From NCBI GenBank assembly GCA_023362775.1, contig JALMGJ010000029.1:3190001-3254000 (forward strand): a stretch of 64,000 nucleotides of DNA, read 5' to 3'. Under the pieces are notes generated by a model. That model made no database searches, was not told the origin of the DNA, and was given only the letters and a program-made list of their open reading frames with translations. The position numbers were made by a program, and so were the translations under genes. Of this stretch, positions 12,993 through 25,548 are shown piece after piece (the first letter of the stretch is position 1; each line of letters begins with the position of its first letter). The DNA comes from Charina bottae (Eukaryota > Chordata > Lepidosauria > Squamata > Charinaidae).

Positions 12993-15137
12993 ACAACCTG
13001 CATCTTTATCCTTGTATTGGTTAGCTTGTGAACATAACCAGAGGTGAGGATCTCAAAGAAGTCCTGAGGCTGTATTCTGCATATAGTGGTTGTGTTTCTA
13101 TAGTTAAGTAGGAAATTATTCAGGACTTGCTCCAAGAAAGCACTTTCTTTTTAACTGTTGCTACAAAATTAAGCCACATTCATGAGTTCCTTAGCTAGTT
13201 ACACAAACTCTGGGGTTAATTACTGGTCAAATTAAGCCTCAAGGATAACTACATTCAGACAAAAAGTTATCTGTAGATCAAGTCTTTCAACCATTCCATC
13301 ATTCTTAACTTACAACCCAAGCACATCACTCAAATGGAAGAAGTCAAGAACTTCAAAGCCGATTTTATTCCCTGAAGCCTTAACCCTGAATAATGGATTT
13401 TTTTCAGCAGGCCTCAATCCTAACTGCATGCAGCATGGAGAAAGTTTCAAAAAGAAAATGTGGTGGTGGGAGAGCACGGAAGACTTTGTTAATTAAACAA
13501 CCTATTCAAGCTATTCACCAATCCTTTTTTACTTCAGTTTGTCCACCTACCGCTTTTGGTTGCCACCCCCTCCACTTTGTCAAAATTTGAAGCATGTGCT
13601 AGTTAATCCCACTGATATCATGTATGTCATGTTGTCATCCTACAAAATATGCAAGGACGTCGTGTGCTCCCCTTTCCCCCATGGATGCTCATTCACAGTG
13701 ATATAATAAAAACACTCACTACCTTATCTGCAGTGAGACAGATGGTAATGACATTTATAGGTAAAATGGATCCTATACTAAGAAATATTCATGCTGATTT
13801 CAGGAAGAGAGCTTGATAGGGTAAGGGTTAGTGAATAACGGTTCTCCTGAATACAGTGGAGCTACAGTGAGAAGTGTATGAGATGAATTTCTTTGCACTG
13901 TATTTTCCTTAAAAGGAAACAGTGGTCCTTAAGCCAGTCAAGGAGATGACAGCCACAAAACCAGAAGGAAAACAGTGGGGAGCAAATAATTGAAAGGAGT
14001 TCTTTTTTAACTTCCCTTTCTTCCTGCAAGCTGTTGTGATGAGAAGAGATGGTTGTCTTATTACAAGGATTACTTGAAAGTCAACCTGTTAGTTGCAGAA
14101 TCTAATAGTTCTTTCCTCTCTCCCTTTATAACAGCAAACAAGTTTCTGGACATGTAGCAGAGATCCCAAATTACATATCAGAGGGAGAGTTTCATGGTAA
14201 AGTTTGAATTAGGGAGTGGGTTGCTTAGTCAAAATCTCTCTTGCCTTAAGTGAGTTAAAATTATCCGAATTACCCCAGTCCACTCTGTATTGGAGGTTGG
14301 CACTGAGTTGGCTTATGATCCTAGTCATTAGCAATGGGAAGCAGTGATCTGATCTTGGCTAGTGAGCTGACTATACGAGATAGGAAAATCAAGTGGGTTT
14401 CCAGGATGGCTTTTTTGCGTCCAAGAGCCAGAAATCTGTTTGTCATTGAATATAGATTCTGAAGCAGAACAGATAATGTTTATTTATTGGAATAATTATC
14501 AGAATTCCCACAGGATTCAGTATGGTCAAGATTTCACCTTTGAAAAATATATTACTTTGGGTTTCCTTTGTGATACTTACTGAGTATGACTATTTAGGCA
14601 AGAGCAAGAACCCATAAATACTTTAAATCTCTAAGGTGTTGCCTTTCTGACACTCTTCAGACATCTGTTTAAAGCTATTTATTATGTCTGACATTTTTGA
14701 TACATAGAGAATTTACAAAAATCACACAAGTGCCTAAATGAGAATTCAAGGTCAGCCATGTAACTTTGTTGGATTATGTAACATACACCATGATATAAAA
14801 AATGCTTTTTGTGTCCTCTTCCTCCAACTGGACTTTATTACTGTTAAAACTCCTTACATGTCAGTTCCATCACATTGTTATTTTTTTGCATTATGTCAGC
14901 CTTAAGATTGGCAGTACTACTCTGGGTTAGTTTATATTCAATTCCATTTAACTTAGATGTAGGCTTCAAAAGCCCAGGCAGTCACTAGAGGGCACAAAAT
15001 AGTTAGAGATGTTGTTTTGCTACCATCTCCTGTCATTTGGATTTTGGCAGCTCTTATCTGGTAGCCAAATTTTAAGTTATATTATTGAAAAAAAAAAGCT
15101 AGCCATCTGATCTAAAAAACACTACAAATCTCCACCT

Positions 15138-15292
15138 CACAGGTTGTATTGAGAGGGGGACTGCAGGATATGGTTAAAAAGTCAAAATGGCAGTCACAAT
15201 GCACATAAAGAGGGCAGAGCTTCAAGTAGACCATCGTCGCTGCCATTTTGACTTTTTATCTGTATTAACATATATTAATACAGCCCTCCCCT
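15138..15292. mobile_element. Palindromic hAT-like MITE
   Basis: The inverted arms taaaaagtcaaaatggcag and ctgccattttgacttttta face each other around a 60-bp centre. The arms resemble the MITEs at 12882 and 23352. Ends and target duplication are not clear. Confidence 0.55.
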
Positions 15293-16164
15293 TTTGAGGA
15301 CCATACAGCATTTTGAAATGCTCCTGCAAAACTGGGCTGTATAAACATAAATTCTTGGCAGTACACTTTACACTTAAATCCTTTCCCTAGGCTGAGAAAA
15401 ATAAAAAGAAACAAAATAAAACTCTGATGATGTCACCAAATACAACTCACCAGTGTACATTTGGAGACCTAAAAATTTTAAAAAATAAAGTTTTCCCCCT
15501 GGCTGGAAAAAGTTGCCTGCCTTGATTTACTTCTCCACAAAACAGAAATTCATCTCTCTGTGAATTCTCTTATGGGCTTTTAATGACACTATCTCAACGA
15601 CACTCGTTAGCAAATCACACTTGTCGTAAAAGACACTAAGCATAGGTATACCCTACAAGAGGGAAGGCATTCGGTGAAGGAACCCCCACCCCCCCACGCA
15701 TAAAAATGATTCATGGAATCCTTTGGGGCAAGAGCTACGGAATTAGACTCAACTCAAAATGTTAGGAGCTGCACAGATGGATACTGAGATGGACACATGC
15801 TGATACACCAGCTGTGAAATAAAGGATCTTGTTTTATTTTTTCAGGGCAAAACTGGACATGATGGAAACAGATCCATGCCCTGGGTTGACAAATGAATCA
15901 ATATAAAGCAAAGAATGCAGGCAAGTTAAAGCCTGAATAGGCAGGGGAAATTAATTCTCTCAGCTTTTCACTCTGCAACCACGGTGATCCTACTTTGGTC
16001 CTCTCCTGGGGCTATAAAACAGAAAATAACCCTGGAAGAAGAAAAATGGCAGAGATAAAGCAGTTTCTACAGAGGATCCAATTGGTGTCTTTTTCATATA
16101 CAGCTTTATCTCTGTCTCAATATCTGCCTCTATGTAGCTATGTATTTCACCCTCTGAGTATGTC

Positions 16165-16245
16165 TGTAATTTATTTATTTATTATTGAATCTAAAGCCCC
16201 ACCTTTATACTAACACTCAAGGCAGCTAACTACATGTAAAATACA
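16165..16245 (-). mobile_element. LINE-like 3' tail (L2/CR1 type), antisense
   Basis: ttatttatttattattgaat followed by a cccacctttatac block is the complement of the gcccagagt...gatgggcggc...aaataaataaa tail seen several times in this window. Confidence 0.5.
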
Positions 16246-16302
16246 GAATACAAAATGTAGCCATACAATCAATGCAGTTAAAACCAAAACCTGAAATCAC
16301 TT

Positions 16303-16370
16303 TGTTTGTTTGTTTGTTTGTTTGTTTGTTCATTCGTTCACTCATTCATTCATTCATTCATTCATTCAGA
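16303..16370. repeat. (TTTG)n then (ATTC)n compound microsatellite
   Basis: About seven TTTG units pass into about eight ATTC units. Confidence 0.95.
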
Positions 16371-17073
16371 TGGCTACCCATTAACCAATCAACTCGTTAA
16401 AATACTTAATGTCAACAATTGCTAATGCATCAAGTTATAATAACTGGGTATTGGGAAAAGTTTTCAGTTAGCAAAAATTATCTCTCAGATTAGCCTCATT
16501 AGCTATGATACTGCCACTGAGCAAAATTATATCTGTAGTAAGTTTCATATGCCAACATTGCATTTCATTTTAAGGTGGTTTAACAAAACCTTAAGACAAT
16601 TCAGACAGAAACACCTAAAAAATCTACTATTGGTTAATATTTTTATTAGGACAAATCATCATGTCATATAAACTAATATTAAGCTCAAACTTTTACAACA
16701 TTTGCCTCAGTTACCAAGATGATACATCCATGTGTTGTGCAGTATTTTAATTATGCTTAACCGCAGAATGATATGGTGATTTTTAACAAATTGTTTATAT
16801 AACTATTTGATATTGTTGAATAAACTATTCTATTCTAGAAATAACATTACATAAGAAAAGTTACTACATCATTTTCTTACAAATAATTCTTCTTCTAACT
16901 GACTTCTAAGAAAAATGCATTTGACTCGTTTGTTCAAGAGTCAAGTTAGACATATTGTTTCTTACAACTGCTTCTTCCTTATGACTACAAATGGATAGAT
17001 ATTTTTTCTTCCTCTACCCATGAAGGGAGCCATATTTATGTAGCCCATATTTATTAACAAGTAATCCATTATA

Positions 17074-17215
17074 TGAGAGCCAGTTTGTGTAGTGGTTAAG
17101 GCATCAGGCTAGAAACCAGGAGACTGTGAGTTTTAGTCCTGCCTTAGGAACAAAGCCAGCTGGGTGACCTTAGGCCAGCCACTCTCTCATAAACTCAACA
17201 CAACATGCACCACAT
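17074..17215 (+). mobile_element. Sauria-type SINE, 3' truncated
   Basis: The head gagccagtttgtgtagtggt is followed by agctgggtgaccttaggcca. It ends before the BovB-like tail. Confidence 0.8.
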
Positions 17216-17259
17216 TCAGTTAATCTCCCTCTTTTTCCATAGGTCTAATCTGCCAGTAG

Positions 17260-17600
17260 ATTTTGCAGAGGGAGAGGGATGGAAAGAAAAACTTAGAAGG
17301 AACAGTTGGTAAATTTAGTTTGGAGAAGGTGTGGGAAGACATGATAACCGTCTTCCAATATATGAAGGGCTGTCATATAGAAGACAGTACAGGATTGTTC
17401 AAGGTTTTTCCTGACTCAAAGAGAAGAAGAAGATCAGTGAGTTTGAATTACAAGGAAGTAGATTTAGGTTGCACATCAGGAGAAAAATCCTAATAATAAG
17501 AGCTGATCAACAGTGGAAAAAATTGCCTCAGAAAATGGTGAAGTCTCCTTTGCTGGAGATGTTTAAACAGTGGCTGCATGGCCACAAACAAACAACAACA
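17260..17600 (+). mobile_element. CR1 3' region fragment, sense
   Basis: Strings such as gtgggaagacatgataaccg, tgcacatcaggagaaa and cctttgctggagatgttta are the sense CR1 3' region. It abuts an antisense CR1 copy beginning at 17723. Confidence 0.75.
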
Positions 17601-17752
17601 ACAAAATCCCAAATATGAATACTTTCTTCTTGGATCCCACTAATAAAATTGGTCATTTCAATTTGTTCTTGAAGAAAATTAAAGCTAACTTAATGCATAT
17701 TTTATAAATTTTGTGCAGGATAGAATCATAGGGTAGGAAGGGACCTTGGAGG
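17432..17752 (+). repeat. Left arm of a 321-bp inverted duplication
   Basis: By eye the arm is identical in length and sequence to the reverse complement of 18452-18772. It spans the end of the sense CR1 fragment, a 130-bp spacer and the start of the antisense CR1. Confidence 0.9.
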
Positions 17753-18053
17753 TCTTCTACTCCAACCCCCTGCCAGTGCAGAAATTCTCATACCATTTTG
17801 GATAAATGGTTGTCCAGTCTCTTCTTGAAAACATCCAATGATGGAGCACCCACAACTTCAGGAGGCAGGTTGCTCCATTGCTTAAGAGCTCTCACAGTCA
17901 AGAAATTCCTCCTTAGTTCAACTTTGGATCTCTCACTGTAAAGATTCCACCCATTGGTTCTTGACTAGATCTACTCTTCCCTGTGACATCCCTTCATGTA
18001 TCGGAAGACTGCTATCATGTCTCCCCTTTGCCTTCCCTTCTTTAAGCTCAACA
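17723..18053 (-). mobile_element. CR1 3' end, antisense (first part)
   Basis: It starts with the inverted tail tagaatcatagggtaggaag and continues through gttgtccagtctcttcttga and gactgctatcatgtctcccc. It is interrupted at ctcaaca and resumes at 19207 in the same orientation. Confidence 0.85.
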
Positions 18054-18071
18054 CAAGTAAGGTAAGGTAAG

Positions 18072-18888
18072 TATGTCTATGAAGGTTCTCAGTCATCCAG
18101 GTGGAATTGTCTGTAGCTTGAATCATGTCAACTGGATTTCTATTTTCTTAGTGGAAACGTTTCGCTCCTTATCCAAGGAGCTTCTTCAGTCTGAGCAAAG
18201 TTGGTAAGGGAATCCTAAATATGTTCCTAGGTAGCTGTGTGACCTTACACCTGGGGCTAGGTCATGGTTATATTGAGATGTAATTTTTAAGTCCTTTTAT
18301 TATCTAATGGAGGGTCGTTAAAATCACCATGCTGCTGTTGATTTAGGATTCCCTTACCAACTTTGCTCAGACTGAAGAAGCTCCTTGGATAAGGAGCGAA
18401 ACGTTTCCACTAAGAAAATAGAAATCCAGTTGACATGATTCAAGGTCCCTTCCTCCAAGGTCCCTTCCTACCCTATGATTCTATCCTGCACAAAATTTAT
18501 AAAATATGCATTAAGTTAGCTTTAATTTTCTTCAAGAACAAATTGAAATGACCAATTTTATTAGTGGGATCCAAGAAGAAAGTATTCATATTTGGGATTT
18601 TGTTGTTGTTGTTTGTTTGTGGCCATGCAGCCACTGTTTAAACATCTCCAGCAAAGGAGACTTCACCATTTTCTGAGGCAATTTTTTCCACTGTTGATCA
18701 GCTCTTATTATTAGGATTTTTCTCCTGATGTGCAACCTAAATCTACTTCCTTGTAATTCAAACTCACTGATCTGTTATTTAGGATTCCCTTACCAACTTT
18801 GCTCAGACTGAAGAAGCTCCTTGGATAAGGAGCGAAACGTTTCCACTAAGAAAATAGAAATCCAGTTGACATGATTCAAGCTACAGAC
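18072..18888. mobile_element. Composite Penelope-like insertion
   Basis: The composite consists of an antisense Penelope-like terminus (18072 to about 18285), a short unassigned piece, a sense terminus (about 18341-18450), an inverted copy of upstream flanking DNA (18452-18772) and a second sense terminus (18773-18888). Each sense terminus carries CTGAAGAAGCTCCTTGGATA followed by AGGAGCGAAACGTTTCC. The whole is bordered by aaggtaaggtaag (18059-18071 and 18889-18901). This repeat could be a target duplication or simply the repetitive tail of the neighbouring SINE. Confidence 0.75.
18452..18772 (-). repeat. Right arm of the 321-bp inverted duplication
   Basis: This is the exact-looking reverse complement of 17432-17752, lying between two Penelope-like termini. 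Just before it, ggtcccttcctcc is repeated, a small slippage scar. Confidence 0.9.
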
Positions 18889-19206
18889 AAGGTAAGGTAA
18901 GGTTTTCCCCTGCAAAGTTGTGTCTGACTCTAGGGGCCGGTGCTCATCTCCGTTTCTTAGCCGAAGAGCCAGCACTGTCCAAAGACGCTTCCACGGTCAT
19001 GTGGCCGCATGACGCGCACAGAATGCTGTTACCTTCCCACCGAAGTGGTACCTATTCATCTACTTGCATTTGCATGCTTTCAAATTGCTAGGTTGGCAAG
19101 AGCTGGGGCGAGTGCGGGAGCTCACTCCGTCATGCGGGGCTAGGGTCTCAAACCACCGACCTTCCGATCAACAAGCCTAGTGTCTTAACCACTGAGCCAT
19201 CATGCC
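18889..19206 (-). mobile_element. Squam-like tRNA-derived SINE, antisense
   Basis: The sequence reads as the reverse of the SINE at 9278, with its tail toward the left and its A-box end (ccactgagccatcatgcccc) at the right. It is flanked by ctcaaca at 18047-18053 and 19207-19213, the target duplication in CR1. The Penelope-like composite entered its tail. Confidence 0.85.
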
Positions 19207-19370
19207 CCTCAACATACCAATATACCAAGTTCTTTTAACCACTCTTCGTAGGATTTAACTTCCAAGCCCCTTACTATCTTTGTTGCTCTTTTCTGCACTC
19301 TTTCCAGTTCCTCAGCATGAGGTAGTAATCCTGAATCGGGTATTATACAGAATGTACTGATGATACAAAA
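19207..19370 (-). mobile_element. CR1 3' region, antisense (second part)
   Basis: This continues the copy at 17723: ttcttttaaccactcttcgt and ttgctcttttctgcactctt are CR1 antisense landmarks in the expected order. Confidence 0.85.
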
Positions 19371-20981
19371 TGGCAGCTCCATAGTAAACTCCTTAATTTC
19401 TTTAACATTGGGATAAATTTAGTTGATATAAATTATCATCGTTATGATACAAGTTGCCTGTTATATCCATAATGGTATGCATTACCTGTCTATGATGCAC
19501 ACCATTGTCTGCTGTGGAGAAAATTCACATCGTAATGACAATTATTAGAAAATTAAGGTAAGTGTAAAGGAAAAGGTGAGCAGTTGAATATAAAGTTGCC
19601 ATTTTAGTGAGGATCATTCTGAGCAAGCTGCCAAGTCAAGCCAAAAGTTAAATATGGACCAGGTTGCTATGAAGCATAGGGGTTAAGAAAAGGAAGAACT
19701 TGCTTTCAGCACCTGACACATAGTTATATTTTATCTGTAATCATATTACCTTACTTTTAAGAATTGGAAGTTTGCTAATAAATATTGATTGTTGAGATCG
19801 GTGCAAATAGTAAAGAATGCCCAGGTTTCAGCTTGCAACAGCATCTTTCAGAAGTCTTCTAAAAGGTATCATGATTGAGTAGCATTTTTGGATAATAATC
19901 AGCACCAGTTGCCATTACAGTGAAACATTTTTTTTATTTTCTTTTGAAAGCCATAAAGGAACCACACAGACATTTCATTGTTTCAGCTAAAAATACCTGA
20001 GGAAAAAGGAAAGTCCCTACCATTAATTTTACAGGTTGTTCTTTCAGTCTTCTATCAAGCTGGTGTGCTCTAAAAACTCTAAGGAAAGGTGAAGGCTTAG
20101 TCATCAAAATATCATTCAAAAGAGCACTGGGGCCATCTGCCTGAATTATGTGGCCATACGCTTTCCTTTTTTAATATGTGTCTGGTTTGTATTATCTTAT
20201 GCAGAACTTTTGAACACATTTTATTAAAGAGTTGATTACATAATCAAATTCCATTGATTATAGCCATCCTGATTTAATCTGCTGAATTGGACATAGCCAT
20301 TCCAATTTAATCTGTTGAGTCTCTTTACCTTTATCTGGAATAAATCAGAAGAAATGAAGCAAGGAAACTCCTCTAATTCTGTTCTAAGACTTCCTTGTGA
20401 TTTACAACACAATTATGTGCAGCTTTCACAAGCGGATCTGTACTATAACATGCATTCACTCTAAAGGGCGGCATTGCGGATACTGTTCTCCAAGGAACCT
20501 CAGTTCATATTTGTGGTTACCAGGGATCAGCATCTGATCTGTTGATCCACTAAATACTCATACATTGAGTATATGTAGAAGCCTGGCAGGTGAACAAGAG
20601 GTTCACACCAAAAGATGCAAGAATAAAGGAGACAGGGCTAAATTCAAAGGGCTGAGGCTTATTGGAGATTAAGCCATTTCTTTCATGTAAATAATCTATA
20701 GAAGTAATTACAGATGGGTAACCAAGAGCTGTAGAAAGCCCCCAAGTCACATTTCTGTAATTTTCAGATCACCCACTGGTCACAGATATTTAAAACTGCT
20801 CAGTTTCTTTCCATTTTGAGTTGAGAAATACATACACCTTAATATAAGGGTTAAAATATCTATATGATAATTAAAAAACAAAGAAAAGCCCCAAACTCCC
20901 TACCTCAAAACCAAGTTCCATCTGCATAGGTGATGCTGTCCTACCCACCGTTTGGTCCTCCACCATCCCAAAACTATAGAG

Positions 20982-21142
20982 CAGTGTTTCTCAACTCTGG
21001 CAACTTTAAGGTGTGTGGACTTCAACTCCCAGAATTCTCCAGCCAGCCATGAGTATTTAGTGGATCAACAGATCATGCTGGCTGGGGAATTCTGGGAGTT
21101 GAAGTCCACACATCTTAAAGTTGCCAAAGTTGAGAAACACTG
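20982..21142. mobile_element. hAT MITE with foreign centre
   Basis: The arms cagtgtttctcaac...gacttcaactcccagaatt and their complement end in gttgagaaacactg. The 8-bp target duplication ctatagag is perfect (20974-20981 and 21143-21150). The hairpin centre holds about 22-27 bp identical to the complement of 20535-20561 (see findings). Confidence 0.92.
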
Positions 21143-22842
21143 CTATAGAGTGACAGCAAAATATTGCCTATCCCGGAACTAAAAGAAAAAGAATCCAGTG
21201 CCACCTATTCTGTATACTTGAGTGCTTTTCCCAGAAATAAGTAGGTTTCTAACAATCCAATAGTTAACTCCATAAATAAATACACAAGAGCAAGGACATT
21301 ATTGAAAAAGGCCTCCAAGGTAACCATTAAATAGCTAAGTATCTTCAGCACTGTAATCATCCATATCTGAGACATGCATTGTTACCCTGCACTTTGACAC
21401 AATCTGAGTGAGTTAATGTAAGTGTTAGGTGCAAGGTAATTATTAGCATTTCTCTGTGCAAGTGGTATTACAAAGCAAATTGCATCTGTAGAGTGCACTG
21501 GACTAGGCTAATGAATTATAAACTTGCAGCAGGTTTTCCATTGGGCTCCATTGCAAGATTTCAAAATCGAGTTACCTGTTAACTAAAATGTAGAGATTTG
21601 AAAGTAGGTACTCCTGATTTGAGCATGAAAGCACAAAAGGGAAAAATTCCAATAGGGCTGATGAAGATTACATTCAATCTGTTAAACAGACAATACACTT
21701 TTGATTGAATACGATTATTAATTTAGCACACCTAGTTCTGCAACATGTAGTACCAGATTTCTGAAAATAACCTTCTTCAAACTATTATGATATTTAGCAC
21801 CTGTACGAGGTAGTACAAGTAGATTCCTGCACTGGCCAAGACTATTGATCGCCTAGGTCCCTTTCAATCCTTATATTCTATGCTTTTCAGATACATTAAT
21901 TTTAAAAATGAGAACAGGCAATGAGATAGCCATGCATACCATGTCAATGCTAAAAAATGTTGATGGGGCTTACGCGTATACAGTAAATATAAAGCTATGA
22001 ATCAAGAGCAATGAGCAGAAGATATCCTCATTCCCAAATAAAATAATTAAAATGTTCTTCAGGTTGTGCTCAATTCTTGGGAGTTTCATGGACATATCCA
22101 TGTAGTTTTTTTTTGACAACAATATGGATTTACTTTGCCTTCTTTTTTTTAATGCCACAGTTTAAAACTTCCTGAAGCTCACCACAGAAGTCTGATCCCA
22201 CCTCACTTTCTGCAGTCAGCCAAAATGGGCTAGGTACTGTCACCTAGTCGGCAAAGGAAAGATATACTATATTTTGTACAATTGAGGCCATTATATGGTT
22301 TACCTTAGGACCCAGTAAGGGAATTTTGTCTCGATATAGAGGTCTCCCATCAATCTCTCTTCTTCCTTATTGCTAGTACGCCATGGCGATCAATGAAATT
22401 TCCGTAATGTCCTCTGTTCCAACCAACTGCGATGAACACATGACTCTTAAGCATATGACCATATCACTAAGGTATTTAAAGGTTGTTTTCCCTCCAAGAT
22501 TATCCCATACCACTGAGAGAGCCAATATTTGTTGCAGCTACTGAGAAAGTTAAAATGTGGCAAAACCCAAACTCACTGTTTCCTTTTAATAAATGTTTTA
22601 AAGTCTTCTTGACAAGATAATGTGGAAGAGTAATGAAACAGAAAGCAGGTGCTTCCTTTTAAATGTGATTTCTTTTAAAAAATAATATTACAAAGGTCAG
22701 TGAAGTCAACTTGCTATTGTTGAATGAACCTGAGTTATTCAAAGAAGGTTAGAGGCATGCTCTCAAGTTAAGTCATTGCCTTCTTTATCTTTTACTGCCC
22801 TAGGTAAAAAAGAACCCCATTTTATCTATCTCCAATTCTTTT

Positions 22843-23242
22843 TTGTTGTTGTTGTTCAGTCGTTTAGTCGTGTCCGACTCTTCGTGACCTCATGGACCAT
22901 AGCACGCCAGGCCTTCCTGTCCTCCACTGTCTCTCGGAGTTTACTCAAATTCATGTTCATTACATCGGTGATGCTATCTAACCATCTCATCCTCTGCCGT
23001 CCCCTTCTCCTTTTGCCTTCAGTTTTTCCCAGCATCAGGGTCTTTTCCAGTGAGTCCTCTCTTCGCATTAGGTGGCCAAAGTATTTGAGTTTCAGCTTCA
23101 GCATCTGTCCTTCCAATGAGCAGTCAGGGTTGATTTCCTTTAGGATTGACTGGTTTGACCTCCTTGCAGTCCAAGGGACTCTCAAGAGTCTTCTCCAGCA
23201 CCACAGTTCGAAAGCATCAATTCTTCGGCGCTCAGCCTTCTT
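22843..23242 (-). mobile_element. RTE-BovB 3' end, antisense
   Basis: The inverted BovB terminus (ttgttgttgttcagtcgttt, gtccgactcttcgtgacctc) leads into a nearly open minus-strand frame with the BovB C-terminal strings RVPWTARRSNQSILKEINPD and YFGHLMRREDSLEKTLMLGK. The 5' side is truncated at a junction with CR1 sequence. Confidence 0.92.
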
Positions 23243-24260
23243 TTAGTTAACCCTAAACCCTCTTTCAGTTAAATCCAGTCCATACTTTACTAGTTTGCTA
23301 ATCAGAATGTCACAGGATACTTTGTCAAATGTTTAGCTGAAATCAAGATATCAGGGAGTCCACAAGGGGTTCAAAAAAATCAAGATGGCAACTACAATCC
23401 CATGGGTTTGAAGCCCTGTCCTTTTTTAGTGCATCACAATGCATGTAAAAAAGGGCAGAGCATTGATTACATGTTTGTGGCTGCCATCTTGACTTTTTTG
23501 TCCCCTCCCTGTGGACACCCCTGAACGATATACTATAATTACACTCTACCTGTTCAAAACATGAATTAAAGTTCATGATCAAAACATGAATTAAAGTTAG
23601 TTCTTCATAAATCCATGCTTTTTTTGGGGGTAATTTCTACAATGTTTTCAAGCTACTTACTGACTGATCTCTTTGAGACCTGCTCCATAATCTCTTCCTC
23701 CAGTCATCTGGCTCTTTACCAGTTTTCCAGGATTTCCCTATGATGAGATCTGCCCGTTGAGATTTAAACTCAATGAAAGCACATAAATATTCCCTTACTA
23801 CATTTTTATTCCCTCCAACTTCAATCTGCTTCAATTGCAGATTACAGTTGCTCAGTGAAATACATGCTCTCCTGTTGCAGAAAACAGAATCTAAATAGTC
23901 CAGCCTTTTCTTTGTTGCTTACTAGCATTTTGCCATCTTCATTCAGCAATTGGTATACACATATTTTTCTTAGTGCTCTCTCCCAACTTTAGTTCTGTCT
24001 AGATTTTGTTGATGCCCCCTGTTGACACCTCCTGAATGGACTGTTCCTATGTGTCCTTTTTGTTTTCATTGTCTTCCTCTACTACACTGATTTTTTTTAA
24101 CTTTTCTCCATTTTTTCTCATTGAATTATTTGCAGTTGTGTTTTGCATATCTCCCTTGATTTGGACGCCCATGCCTCCTTTTCCCATTAATGTCTCATGT
24201 CAGGGGATCCTACTAATCTTTCCTCTGAAATTATTAAAATCTCCTTTTTTGAAGTCCAAG
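23243..24260 (-). mobile_element. CR1 LINE fragment, antisense
   Basis: Landmarks include tactttgtcaaatgtttagc and aaatcaagatat, then, after a MITE, ttcttcataaatccatgctt and further decayed reverse-transcriptase sequence. The right border is uncertain. Confidence 0.7.
23352..23523. mobile_element. hAT-type MITE inside CR1
   Basis: The ends are cagggagtccacaagggg and cctgtggacacccctg. Flanks caagatat and aacgatat (6 of 8 identical) fit an aged target duplication. The inner arms aaatcaagatggcaac / gctgccatcttgactttttt are inverted. Confidence 0.75.
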
Positions 24261-24261
24261 G

Positions 24262-24590
24262 TAAATGCTTGATTGTGCTCAGTTTTTTGCCAAGGAAACA
24301 AACAAATCGATAATTGAAGAAATCAACCCAGAGTTCTCACTCGAGGCACAAATGACCAGGCTCAAATTACCCCATTTTGGACACATTATGGGAAGAGCTG
24401 GTGTTCTGGGGAAGTCTATAATGCTTGGAAAGTTGGAAAGAAAGGAAAGAGGAGGACAATCAGCAGCAAGGGGGATGGATGCCAGTACAATGGTGATGGG
24501 TGCACCATTGGAAGAGCTGAAAGGACAGGCTGAAAACAGATCATGGTCACTAAGAGTTGATACCGACTTCATGGCATATATTCAATCAAT
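24262..24590 (+). mobile_element. Diverged RTE/BovB-like C-terminal fragment, sense
   Basis: A plus-strand frame of 136 codons contains NKSIIEEINPEFSLEAQMTR, HFGHIMGRAGVLGKSIMLGK and a decayed ERKERGG...MDAST segment. This corresponds to the last part of the RTE reverse-transcriptase ORF. It is older than the other BovB copies. It ends near ggcatatattcaatcaatca. Confidence 0.8.
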
Positions 24591-25548
24591 CATGCTCAGT
24601 TTTAGTTTCTCTTTTTTGCAGAGAAGAATCAAGCCAAGGTCGGCTAATCCTCTTGTACCTTCTTCCACCCTCTAAGGGAGAAAGTTGTTGGCAAGCTAAG
24701 CCCAGAATTTCCTGGGGGAACCATGCTTGGAAACATTTGTTTCTCAACAGATGTTAAGGTACTTAAAGTCTTCATCATTATAGCTACTTGCCTTTCTGAA
24801 ATATCATTTAGACCAGAAAGTTCAAAGACCAGCTTCTAAATGTTCCAGTCATGATAATTGAGATTACTGAATATTAAACCTTGATAAGTACATGGTCAAT
24901 TATGAACTATATAAAGCAACATCCACCAGAAAATGTAGTATTATCATTTAAAAATAACAACAAGGGTCAACAGGAATAAGTGAAACTGGATAGGATTGCA
25001 CATGACTGTACAATGATGCTAATTGATTGCTGAATCAGTGAAGGTGAAGGTGCTCACTGTTGGAGTCTGGAAGGTTAGAAAAACACTCCAAGCAGCTAAC
25101 GACAATCTTGCAGAGTAGAAGCACCCAGAAAAGACTTGCACATACAGCTTAATTAACGTTAAGAAATAAATCAGTCTTCACACATTAGTTAGTTGAAGAA
25201 AAATAAAGATAGCTTACATTTTTATTCAGTAGATCTTGGTTACAAGCAGTTTCATGGTAGAAGGGCTTAATCATCTCTGGTCTGTGTGCAAGCGAGATAT
25301 TTCGGATGAGACCCACATAGCCATGTGACCCTCCTGTGTGCACGTGTGCTTAGGAAGAAGGGAAGATGGAGAATGGCCCCGAAAGACCCAATAAAGAGCA
25401 GGAAACAGGAAGTCAGGTGACCCAGGCACCTCCCACAAACACAGTAGAGATACGCTTCAGTAGAAAAGTCCTCCCCTATGTTTGTGAGATAATGCTGAGT
25501 TGACTTCCGATAATCCTAACACTCACAAGATACTGGGTGAATATTCAT

